Assembly (NCBI GenBank): GCA_029247265.1
Contig: JAQWLN010000263.1
Coordinates: 1-64,000 of the forward strand
DNA: 64,000 nt
Reading direction: 5' to 3'
Source of the DNA: Fuerstiella sp.
GTDB lineage: Bacteria > Planctomycetota > Planctomycetia > Planctomycetales > Planctomycetaceae
The notes under the pieces were generated by a model. It made no database searches. It had not been told where the DNA came from and saw only the letters and a list, made by a program, of their open reading frames with translations. Positions 10,452 through 17,798 of this stretch are shown one piece after another; the first letter of the stretch is position 1, and every line of letters starts with the position of its first letter. The position numbers and the translations under genes were made by a program.

Positions 10452-11137
10452 CTCCGCCCCTTCATTCGTCCCTTGTGACTGCCGATGTGGTCGCGTAATT
10501 CAGCGACGGCATTTTGAACGTCGCCCTGCTGCAGACAGTCGATGATCCGTTGATGACTGGCGATGCCCGCCTTCCATTCGGCGGTCTTGATGCTGTCGCG
10601 AAACTGCTGAAAGAACACCTGCAGCAGATCACTGAAAGCAACCAGTGGCGACAGTCCACTGGCGTCCAGCAGTGTACGATGGAATTCGATGTCCAGATCA
10701 ATCCACTGCTGAAGCTTACGAGCCGACCGAAACCGATCGACGATTTCCTGCAGCGTTTCGTGGATGGACGATTCCTCCGACATCCGCCGGGCAACGTGAG
10801 GCAGTACGCCTGTTTCAATCACAATTCGCGATTCAATGAGCGGCAGCGGATCATCAACACGGTGCAACGCCGGATGAAACCCGAGATGGCCCGTCACACG
10901 ATCCATGTCAATATGACCGACCGTCAGGCCGACTCCGGTGCGGGATTCGACGATGCCCAGAAACTCAAGCGCCTTTGTGGCTTCACGCAGACTCAGCCGA
11001 CTAACGCCGAACTGTTCGGCCAGTTCCGTTTCGTTCGGCAGTTTGTCGCCGGGAACAAGGCCTTCAGAAACGATGTGCGACTTAAGTTGCTCGGCGATCA
11101 CATCACGAATTTTACGTTTGGGCAGAGTCTTCAGCAT
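10448..11137 (-). CDS. FCD-type GntR family transcriptional regulator
   Basis: A 229-residue cytoplasmic DNA-binding repressor or activator of the FadR subfamily. Residues 1-75 form the GntR winged helix (PGDKLPNETELAEQFGVSRLSLREA is the recognition region) and residues 90-220 form the all-helical FCD ligand domain. The usual metal-binding set is present: D149, H153, H195 and H217. Members of this group bind small organic acids, often sugar acids or other carboxylates, and commonly control a divergent catabolic operon. Here the gene is divergent from the cyclase operon, with two inverted repeats in the 234-base gap, and is the first gene of its own operon because its stop codon overlaps the DUF1592-type gene (ATGA). 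A GGAG sequence lies close upstream of the ATG. The ligand is unknown. Confidence 0.9.
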   Translation of the reverse strand: MLKTLPKRKIRDVIAEQLKSHIVSEGLVPGDKLPNETELAEQFGVSRLSLREATKALEFLGIVESRTGVGLTVGHIDMDRVTGHLGFHPALHRVDDPLPLIESRIVIETGVLPHVARRMSEESSIHETLQEIVDRFRSARKLQQWIDLDIEFHRTLLDASGLSPLVAFSDLLQVFFQQFRDSIKTAEWKAGIASHQRIIDCLQQGDVQNAVAELRDHIGSHKGRMKGRR

Positions 11138-11297
11138 CAGGTTCTCCGCCGTACTCGACGGTCCATTAAAGCTGCGGCGAAATACAGGCGACGCTTTCTG
11201 GTCCGGCGTCTTAGGTAAACGGACAACGACGCAGCATCCTGTGGGTGAAAGAAGTAATGTTGCCGTCGGCTTGATTGCCGCCCGTTAAGCATTTAGA

Positions 11298-11325
11298 TTA
11301 TCAGACAATCAGATCTTGTCAAGAT
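11298..11325. promoter_or_regulatory. Two inverted repeats, candidate operators of the FCD regulator
   Basis: In the divergent gap two palindromes lie almost side by side: TTATCAGACAA (11298-11308, one mismatched pair, odd centre) and the perfect ATCTTGTCAAGAT (11313-11325, 6+1+6). Their shared core TTGTC / GACAA resembles operators of FadR-subfamily regulators, which are short odd-centred palindromes. They lie about 47-74 bases upstream of the cyclase ATG and about 160 bases upstream of the regulator ATG, a position able to affect both promoters. Binding by this regulator is inferred. Confidence 0.5.
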
Positions 11326-11371
11326 GCGGGCGACTTGGTGGGGCAGGCACAGAATTCGAGGGGAGACCGAA

Positions 11372-13084
11372 ATGCCAATAGTGTCAGACGGTGTAGGCGC
11401 AAAGTTGACACTTCGCTGCGTGTTGCCAATTGCGTGTTGCCTGTGCCCGACTCTCCCTGCCGACGAGCCTCAATTTCTTGACTGCTCTCTGCTGGTCGCG
11501 CCCGAATATCCTGCAACGTGGCCGTCGAATCCTTTTCCACGGTTTCAGATCACCCATCAGCGGACGATTGGTCCGGACAGTGCGTACAATATTGACGTGT
11601 TGCTGATTGACGGAAACACGGGCACGCAGCTGGACGTGCCTCCTCATTCGGTCGCTCGTCCCGACTTGAATCGCCCCAAATCCGGAGAACTCGGATTAGC
11701 GTACACCGACAAGATCGAGCCGTGGCAGTTCGGCGGTGAAGCCTGCGTGGTGGACGTCCGCGATCTGCTGGCCAAAGCGGCCAAAGGGGTCAGTCCGCTG
11801 GTGCAGCGCAAACATGTGGAACGATTTGAGAAGAAACATCGCAAGGTTCGGTTCGGTGACGTTGTGCTGTTTCGCAGCGACTATTCCGACAGATATTATC
11901 AACCTCTTCCCGAAGGACGCCGGTACATCGCCGACGTGCTGGACCGCAAGACGCCGGGCTATCCTGATCCTGACCCCGACTGCATGGAACTGCTCGCGTC
12001 GCGCGGCGTCATGACACTCGGTACAGACAGCGCCAGTATGGGGGCACTGCCCGACCTGGCAGAACCGACGCACTATGCAGGACTGAAGTATGGCATGATC
12101 TGGACCGAAGGAGCAACCGGACTGGGCGCACTGCCTGCCACCGGGGCCTTCTATTGTCAGCTGGCCCCAAAGCATAAAGATGGACCATACAGTGAAGGCC
12201 GAGCCTTCGCGATCGCCGGTGGTGAACTGCCACGTCGATTAATCGAGTCCTGCCGAAACAAACGTGCGGTCGATCTGTCTCCCACGTTGTCGCCGAAACT
12301 TCCACTGACATCCCCCGGACACGGCACAGGCAATCATCGACAGGCGTATCTGAAAGTCGACTTCCTGTACTCCGAGTATCTGGACATGTGGCACCACACA
12401 CACCTGATGGATTCGATGGCCGGTGCCCACCTCGTTCCTCCGTCATTCGCGCTACCCGCGGACGGTGAAAAACCGGCCTATGCTCCGGAAGTTCGTGGCT
12501 GGCTGGAGGAGTATGAAACCAAATACGGCCCGCGGGGCACCAGCAGCGTGACCACGGATCAGGTACCGCTGCAGTGGACGTGCGGGCCTGTACGTGTCAT
12601 TGATGTCCGCTCGCTGGTGGACAGCACTGCACAAAACTCGTGGCCCGCGTCTCCGGAAATAACCGTGTCGGATATTCAAGCGGCGGAACAGGCCAACGGA
12701 AAACTTAAGCCAGGCGACATCGTTTTGTTTCAGACCGGACATCTGGACAGACATCTGCGTGCTCAACCCGATGACGCCGGCGCCTGGTCAGATCCGCTGC
12801 AGGGCAACAGCGAAGGATGGCCTGCACCAGGTCCGGGCGCCATCGTCTACCTGAAGAACAAAGGCATCCGCTGCGTCGCGACGGACGCTCCGGATCTGGG
12901 CGGCGTCGATCGTCGGCGAGCTCTGAAAACATACTGGGCGCTGGGAAGCCACAACATGGTCGGAGTGGAATTCCTGCACAACGTGGACAGCATCCCCGAT
13001 AACCAGGACGCTTACTTTCTGTTTGCCGCAGTGAAGATTCGCGACTGTCACGGTGGCCCCGGCCGCGCAATCGTGCTGTATTGA
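11372..13084 (+). CDS. Tandem-domain cyclase family protein (kynurenine formamidase-like fold), exported
   Basis: A 570-residue protein with two copies of the cyclase domain (PF04199), a family of metal hydrolases that open or close amide, lactam or ester bonds. I chose the ATG at 11372 because GAGGGGAG lies seven to eight bases upstream and a signal-like sequence follows (LRCVLPIACCLCPTLPA); an in-frame ATG 48 bases earlier would overlap the palindromic operator. In copy 1 the metal motif HxGTHxDxPxH is altered to NTGTQLDVPPH (residues 82-92), losing both leading histidines. Copy 2 has HHTHLMD (341-347) and a later histidine, so it keeps more of a metal site. Both copies retain the later family segments (LASRGVMTLGTDSASMG and KNKGIRCVATDAPDLGG). 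It is the first gene of the divergent operon, six bases before the transporter. Confidence 0.85.
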   Translation: MPIVSDGVGAKLTLRCVLPIACCLCPTLPADEPQFLDCSLLVAPEYPATWPSNPFPRFQITHQRTIGPDSAYNIDVLLIDGNTGTQLDVPPHSVARPDLNRPKSGELGLAYTDKIEPWQFGGEACVVDVRDLLAKAAKGVSPLVQRKHVERFEKKHRKVRFGDVVLFRSDYSDRYYQPLPEGRRYIADVLDRKTPGYPDPDPDCMELLASRGVMTLGTDSASMGALPDLAEPTHYAGLKYGMIWTEGATGLGALPATGAFYCQLAPKHKDGPYSEGRAFAIAGGELPRRLIESCRNKRAVDLSPTLSPKLPLTSPGHGTGNHRQAYLKVDFLYSEYLDMWHHTHLMDSMAGAHLVPPSFALPADGEKPAYAPEVRGWLEEYETKYGPRGTSSVTTDQVPLQWTCGPVRVIDVRSLVDSTAQNSWPASPEITVSDIQAAEQANGKLKPGDIVLFQTGHLDRHLRAQPDDAGAWSDPLQGNSEGWPAPGPGAIVYLKNKGIRCVATDAPDLGGVDRRRALKTYWALGSHNMVGVEFLHNVDSIPDNQDAYFLFAAVKIRDCHGGPGRAIVLY

Positions 13085-13090
13085 TGACCA

Positions 13091-14671
13091 ATGACAACTG
13101 ATCTTCCGAAAACCTGCCTGCCCACATGGGACGTTGCCGAACTTCCGGAACCGAAACCGCTGGGGCTGCGCAATCTGAAGGGCTTCATCGGTCCGGGAAT
13201 TGTGATGTGCGGGATTCAGATCGGCGGCGGCGAATGGCTGTTCGGGCCCGCCATCACAGCGAAGTACGGTGGTGGCCTGATGTGGATCGCCACCGTCGCC
13301 ATTCTTTGCCAGGTGTTCTACAACATCGAATGCGGTCGTTACGCGCTGTACACAGGCGAACCCGTGTTCACCGGATTCATGCGGACTCGACCAGGTCCGG
13401 GGTTCTGGGTGAGCGTTGCGCTGCTACTGAGTCTGGGGTCACTGATCCCGGGCCTGTCCACGAATGCCGCTGTGCTGATCACGTCGATGTACCTGGACCG
13501 CCCGCCCACCGCCGACGATGCGGTGATGGTCAATTCGATCGCCTATTTGTGCCTTGCTCTGGTCGTGCTGCCAGTGCTTGTCGGGGGCAAGGTCTACAAC
13601 ATGCTGCAGATCGTGATGACGGCCAAAGTCTTTATCGTACTAGGATTCTGCCTGTTTATTGGCATATTCTTTGTCAGCGCGCAGGGCTGGATCGACGTGT
13701 TCAGCGGCTTCGTGAAGTTTGGCAACGTGCCGGTTGATGATGGACAGGGAGGCGAAAAAGTCGTCAACGCCTTCACTCATTTTCTGGAGCACGGAGAGTT
13801 TCCGATCGTGGCCCTGACCAGCATCGCAGTGCTTGGCGCGTTTGCGGGGTACGCCGGTGGCGGCGGACTCAGCAATTCCACCTACAGTAACTTTGTCCGT
13901 GACAAGGGCTGGGGCATGGGCAGTCAGGTAGGGGCGATCGCCAGTGCCGTCGGCGGCCGCAACGTGTCGCTGAGCCACATTGGAAAGGTCTTCGAGATCA
14001 ATGAGGACAATCTGCGAAAGTGGAAGGCCTGGTGGAAGTACATTCTGACGGATCAGTTTCTCATCTGGATGCCGGGCTGTGTGATGGGAATGGCGTTGCC
14101 TGCGCTGCTGTCGATTGAATTTTCTGCCAGTTCTTCGATGTTTGGCCAGGACGTTCCGTATTCGCAGTCGTTGATTTCCGCAGACGGTATTCGCCACGCA
14201 CCCGGCATCAGTGACGTAACTCGACAGCTGCTGTGGATGGCAACGCTGTTCGTCGGCCTGATGGTGTTCCTGCCCAGCCAGATGTCAATCGTGGATGATG
14301 TTGCCAGGCGTTGGACGGACATCATTTGGTCCTCCAACGAAAAAATCCGCAACCGCCTTAAGCCACATCAGGCCAGTCGAATTTACTACGCAATTCTGGC
14401 ATGTTACGTTGTGTGGTCATTCATTTCAGCGACGATTTTCCTGATGTTTGGCGACGCTCCGCGGTTGATGGTACTGGTCATCGCAAATCTTAATAACGTA
14501 GCGCTGGGTGTGACGGCGTTTCACGTGCTGTGGCTGAATCGAAACCTGCTGCCACAGCCACTGCGTCCAAAGTGGTACAACCAGGTCGGCATTGGTGCGT
14601 GCGGTGTTTTCTACTGCGGCATGGCAGCATTGGTGTTCTGTGCCAGAATCCTTCCTTTGATTACAGGCTGA
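13091..14671 (+). CDS. Nramp-family (SLC11-fold) membrane transporter without the metal motif
   Basis: A 526-residue inner-membrane protein with about eleven or twelve hydrophobic segments, related to the Nramp family. In true metal transporters helix 1 carries DPGN and helix 6 carries MPH. Here the matching helix 1 segment reads GPGIVMCGIQIGGGEW and the helix 6 region reads GYAGGGGLSNSTYSNF, so the usual Mn/Fe ligands are missing. This suggests an organic or otherwise different substrate. The gene starts six bases after the cyclase stop, and its own stop codon overlaps the ribosome binding site of the SDR, so the three are almost certainly one transcript. By context it is the importer for the compound handled by the cyclase and dehydrogenases; that is inference. 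Confidence 0.8.
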   Translation: MTTDLPKTCLPTWDVAELPEPKPLGLRNLKGFIGPGIVMCGIQIGGGEWLFGPAITAKYGGGLMWIATVAILCQVFYNIECGRYALYTGEPVFTGFMRTRPGPGFWVSVALLLSLGSLIPGLSTNAAVLITSMYLDRPPTADDAVMVNSIAYLCLALVVLPVLVGGKVYNMLQIVMTAKVFIVLGFCLFIGIFFVSAQGWIDVFSGFVKFGNVPVDDGQGGEKVVNAFTHFLEHGEFPIVALTSIAVLGAFAGYAGGGGLSNSTYSNFVRDKGWGMGSQVGAIASAVGGRNVSLSHIGKVFEINEDNLRKWKAWWKYILTDQFLIWMPGCVMGMALPALLSIEFSASSSMFGQDVPYSQSLISADGIRHAPGISDVTRQLLWMATLFVGLMVFLPSQMSIVDDVARRWTDIIWSSNEKIRNRLKPHQASRIYYAILACYVVWSFISATIFLMFGDAPRLMVLVIANLNNVALGVTAFHVLWLNRNLLPQPLRPKWYNQVGIGACGVFYCGMAALVFCARILPLITG

Positions 14672-14682
14672 GGAATTCAAAC

Positions 14683-15543
14683 GTGGCTGAATCGATGTTT
14701 GACCTGTCTGGAAAAGTCGCAGTTGTCTCCGGTGCTGCTCAGGGCATGGGACGGGCGACGGCCGTAGCCGTAGCCGAGCACGGTGCCGACGTCGCACTTG
14801 TTGATCGAAATATTGAAGGTACGGAAGCCACTGCCGAGACGATCCGATCGATGGGCCGCAACGTCCTTGTTGCTGACACAGATGTCTCCGACCCGGAAGC
14901 CATTGCCGAACTGTTTAAGCAGGTTGATGCAGAATTTGGTCGAGTCGACTTTCTGGGCAACATCGCCGGCGACGGCTGTCTGTCAAGACCGGAAGACCTG
15001 CCGATCGAAGATCTGCACCGAGTGTTTCAGAATCTTGTTGTCGGACGTTTCGCGATGTGTCAGCAGGCCGGTCGCCGCATGCTGACACAGGGCCGGGGTT
15101 CCATCATGAATATCGGTTCACTGGCCAGCAGCACGGCATTGGGGCGAGGACACATCGCCTACAGCATGGCCATGGGAGCTGTCCTGCAGATGACCCGCGA
15201 GCTGAGTACAGAATGGAGCCACCGGGGTGTGCGCGTGAACTGCGTCACACCGGCACAGGTGACGAATCCCAGCCTGATCGCTCGCATGGAACAGGATCCC
15301 AATCTGCAGTCGCAGTTTCTCAGCGGAATTCCCGCCGGTCGCATGGGCACACCGACCGACATCAAGGGGCTGTCCATATTGCTGGCATCGGATGCCTCAG
15401 AATGGATCACAGGCGCCATCATTCCGATGGACGGCGGCAACATGGCCATGAACGCCGGCGGCACTCCTGGACACGCGAACGCACCGGTACAGTCGTTTCG
15501 ATCAGAAGAAGAAAAGAAGAGGGGAGTCGGGAATGGGCAGTAG
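14683..15543 (+). CDS. Short-chain dehydrogenase/reductase with altered catalytic motif
   Basis: A Rossmann-fold SDR of 286 residues. The GTG at 14683 is chosen because GAGGA ends eight bases upstream; the ATG at 14695 would be about 20 bases away. The cofactor motif is SGAAQGMG (residues 16-23). The structural NNAG motif reads NIAG. The catalytic YxxxK motif reads YSMAM: Tyr160 is present but the lysine position (164) is methionine, while the preceding Ser and following helix look normal. Loss of this lysine usually weakens or abolishes classical SDR chemistry, so the protein may be altered in mechanism, an isomerase-like member or non-catalytic. The last 14 or so residues (EEEKKRGVGNGQ) are charged and may be read-through into a palindromic repeat (15522-15548). 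It is third in the cyclase operon. Confidence 0.85.
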   Translation: MAESMFDLSGKVAVVSGAAQGMGRATAVAVAEHGADVALVDRNIEGTEATAETIRSMGRNVLVADTDVSDPEAIAELFKQVDAEFGRVDFLGNIAGDGCLSRPEDLPIEDLHRVFQNLVVGRFAMCQQAGRRMLTQGRGSIMNIGSLASSTALGRGHIAYSMAMGAVLQMTRELSTEWSHRGVRVNCVTPAQVTNPSLIARMEQDPNLQSQFLSGIPAGRMGTPTDIKGLSILLASDASEWITGAIIPMDGGNMAMNAGGTPGHANAPVQSFRSEEEKKRGVGNGQ

Positions 15544-15548
15544 CCGTA
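15522..15548. repeat. Partial copy of the GTCGG/CCGAC repeat at the SDR 3' end
   Basis: The bases GGGAGTCGGGA and GGGCAGTAG at the end of the SDR resemble the reverse complement of the repeat in front of the E2 gene (GTCGGGA and GGCAGTAG are shared). The match is partial, so family membership is tentative. If correct, the repeat supplies the last SDR codons and its stop. Confidence 0.35.
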
Positions 15549-15588
15549 GTAAGTCTCAAGTGTCTATTCAGCGGCCCAGAGAACCGTC

Positions 15589-15653
15589 GTGTGCCAGTGG
15601 CTTTGCCTGTGCTTCCGCGACCTTCAGGGCACTGGCAGCGCCAGTGGCACACA
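15589..15653. repeat. Dispersed palindromic repeat, GTGTGCCA family (two inverted units)
   Basis: Two related 24-base units face each other. The left unit (15589-15612) starts GTGTGCCAGTGGC. The right unit (15630-15653) ends GCCAGTGGCACACA, and its reverse complement matches the left unit at 20 of 24 positions. The right unit itself can fold, since CACTGGC and GCCAGTG are separated by three bases. The same 26-base unit, with only the three loop bases changed, occurs at 47421-47446. The element sits in the 191-base gap between the SDR and the E1 gene and could form a strong RNA hairpin there. Confidence 0.75.
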
Positions 15654-15734
15654 TGAATACCAGATAACACTGAAGCGGCGATCATCAGCTAACGACTGCC
15701 CACTGAAGATTCTCTACTGCCTCTTAAGAAACAC

Positions 15735-17732
15735 ATGAACACAGCACAAACGAAATCCACACTCGATCGATCCACGGTTCTTTCCCTGTATCGAACGATG
15801 CAGGTGATTCGACAGACCGAAGAACAACTCGCGCGTTGTCATCAGAAGGGGCTGGTACTGGGTGCGTGTCACACGTATGTCGGTGAGGAAGCGATTGCAA
15901 CGGGAGTTTGCGCGCACCTGACGGATCAGGACCCTGTGTTCAGCACGCACCGGGGGCATGGACACGCACTGGCGAAGGGAGTGCCGCCGAAGTCGTTGAT
16001 CCATGAACTGTTTGGCCGTGAGTCCGGAGTATCGCAGGGACGGGGCGGCAGCATGCATCTGTTTGCTCCGGAGATCGGCATGATGGGTACCAGCGGTATT
16101 GTGGGAGCGTGTGTGCTGCAGGCCTGCGGCGGAGGTTACAGCGCGAAGATTCGCGGAACAGATCAGGTCTCGGTTGCATTTTTCGGAGACGGAGCCGTCA
16201 ACAACGGTGCGTTTCACGAAGGCTGCAATATGGCCAGCATCTGGAATTTGCCGGTGCTGCTGATCTGCGAAAACAATCAGTTCGCAACAGAAGTCGCCTT
16301 CGAATACTCAAGCGGTATTCCGGATGTGGGCCGTCGAGCCGCAAACTACGGCCTGCCGGGATTCGAAGTCGATGGCAACGACGTGCTGGGCATCTACGAA
16401 ACTGCACGTGAAGCTGTTGAACGAGCCCGTGCCGGCGGTGGCGCAACGCTGATTGAATGCAAGACTTATCGGACTCGCGCACATGCGGAAGGCATGGGAG
16501 ATTACTCCTACCGCACGCGCGAAGATGTCGCCGAGTGGCGTGAAAAATGTCCAATTCGCCGACTGGCCGAACACGTCGTCGAAGAAGGCATTGCCACCGA
16601 AGAAAATCTGGCCGCCATCGAAACCGACGTCAAAACGCAGGTTCTGGCAGACAGCAAATCAGCCGAACAGGCGGCATGGCCCGAAGCCGCCACCGCCACA
16701 TCACACGTTTATTTTGAAGAGCCGCTCACCATTCCACCCGCACCGGAACAAGGAACTCGAGAGATCAACTATATCGCTGCCACGCATGAAGCGCTGGACT
16801 ACGAAATGCAGCACAATTCGGCCATCTTTGTCATGGGTGAAGGCATCGGCGCTCGCGGCGGCAACTTTGCCACAACCGCGGGCCTTTACGAAAAATACGG
16901 AGCGAAAAGGCTCTGTGACACTCCGATCTGCGAACGAGGATTTGTCGGGCTGGCCTGCGGCGCGGCGATGACGGGTGCTCGACCAATCATCGACTTCATG
17001 TTCATCGATTTCATCAATGATGCGTTCGGCGAGGTGATTAATCAGATCGCAAAAATGCAGTACATGTCTGCCGGTCGACTGAAGATGCCTGTGCTGTTGC
17101 GAGGCTGTATCGGCATCGGTCATTCCGCAGCGACGCACCATTCCGGCAGCTATCATTCCATCTACTCACACATTCCGGGGCTGCGAGTCGTGGTCCCGTC
17201 GACTCCCTATGATGCCAAAGGTCTGTTTCATCACGCTCTGCGATGTCAGGACCCGGTGTTGTTTCTGGAACATCGCGAACTCTACGGCATGAAAGCCTCG
17301 GTCCCTGAAGAGCCGTACGAAATTGAATTCGGCAAAGCGTCTGTGATGCGGGAAGGAACAGACATCACCGTCGTTGGCATCGCGCTGATGGTACACAAAG
17401 TTCTGGAAGCTGCGAAAAAGATGGAGACCGAACGAATCTCCGTGGAAGTCATTGACCCACGCACAGTTTCACCGCTGGACACAGACACGATTCTGACGTC
17501 GGTCGCAAAGACCGGGCGGTTGCTGATCGTGGATGAAGCATTCCAGCCATGCAGCGTGGGAGCAGAAATCGCAGCCCGCATCGTGGACCAGGGATTCGAT
17601 GAACTGGACGCGCCGATCAAACGACTCAACGGCGCATTCACACCAACCCCCTACAGCCCAACCCTGGAATCCGCGGTCGTGCCGCAAGTCGAAGATATTG
17701 TGAACGAAATCCAGCAACTTCTGCATGAATGA
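15735..17732 (+). CDS. 2-oxoacid dehydrogenase E1, alpha-beta fusion (TPP-dependent)
   Basis: A 665-residue cytoplasmic protein that joins in one chain the E1 alpha (about residues 1-325) and E1 beta (about 345-665) subunits of a pyruvate/acetoin/branched-chain type dehydrogenase. It should decarboxylate a 2-oxo compound (or cleave acetoin) and pass the acyl group to lipoylated E2. The TPP-binding motif is clear: GDGAVNNGAFHEG from residue 151, ending in ENN at 179-181. The alpha half keeps STHRGHGHALAKG and GRGGSMH; the beta half has GEGIGARGG, ERGFVGLACGAAMTG and a C-terminal transketolase-type domain (VEVIDPRTVSPLD). The fused form is less common than separate subunits. E2 follows after 66 bases; no E3 gene is in the window, so a shared E3 from elsewhere is implied. 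The oxo-acid substrate cannot be named. Confidence 0.9.
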   Translation: MNTAQTKSTLDRSTVLSLYRTMQVIRQTEEQLARCHQKGLVLGACHTYVGEEAIATGVCAHLTDQDPVFSTHRGHGHALAKGVPPKSLIHELFGRESGVSQGRGGSMHLFAPEIGMMGTSGIVGACVLQACGGGYSAKIRGTDQVSVAFFGDGAVNNGAFHEGCNMASIWNLPVLLICENNQFATEVAFEYSSGIPDVGRRAANYGLPGFEVDGNDVLGIYETAREAVERARAGGGATLIECKTYRTRAHAEGMGDYSYRTREDVAEWREKCPIRRLAEHVVEEGIATEENLAAIETDVKTQVLADSKSAEQAAWPEAATATSHVYFEEPLTIPPAPEQGTREINYIAATHEALDYEMQHNSAIFVMGEGIGARGGNFATTAGLYEKYGAKRLCDTPICERGFVGLACGAAMTGARPIIDFMFIDFINDAFGEVINQIAKMQYMSAGRLKMPVLLRGCIGIGHSAATHHSGSYHSIYSHIPGLRVVVPSTPYDAKGLFHHALRCQDPVLFLEHRELYGMKASVPEEPYEIEFGKASVMREGTDITVVGIALMVHKVLEAAKKMETERISVEVIDPRTVSPLDTDTILTSVAKTGRLLIVDEAFQPCSVGAEIAARIVDQGFDELDAPIKRLNGAFTPTPYSPTLESAVVPQVEDIVNEIQQLLHE

Positions 17733-17770
17733 ATCACGGCCCACAAACGTGCCCCCTGTTTGCGACTCCC

Positions 17771-17795
17771 GACTGACTACTGCCGACTGACAGTT
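17771..17795. repeat. GACTGCCGACTG-family repeat directly upstream of the E2 start
   Basis: The 14-base string ACTGCCGACTGACA (17779-17792) is identical to 18115-18128 inside the E2 gene. It ends seven bases before the E2 ATG, so this repeat copy occupies the place where the ribosome binding site should be; no purine-rich Shine-Dalgarno sequence is visible. Confidence 0.7.
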
Positions 17796-17798
17796 CCC

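Noticed and set aside
10642-10662. CCAGTGG/CCACTGG inverted repeat, similar to the dispersed repeat family
   Set aside because: It lies within the FCD regulator coding sequence at conserved codons and lacks the GCACAC flank of the repeat.
14530-14682. Upstream extension of the SDR to an earlier start
   Set aside because: It would overlap the transporter gene, and a ribosome binding site fits the GTG at 14683.
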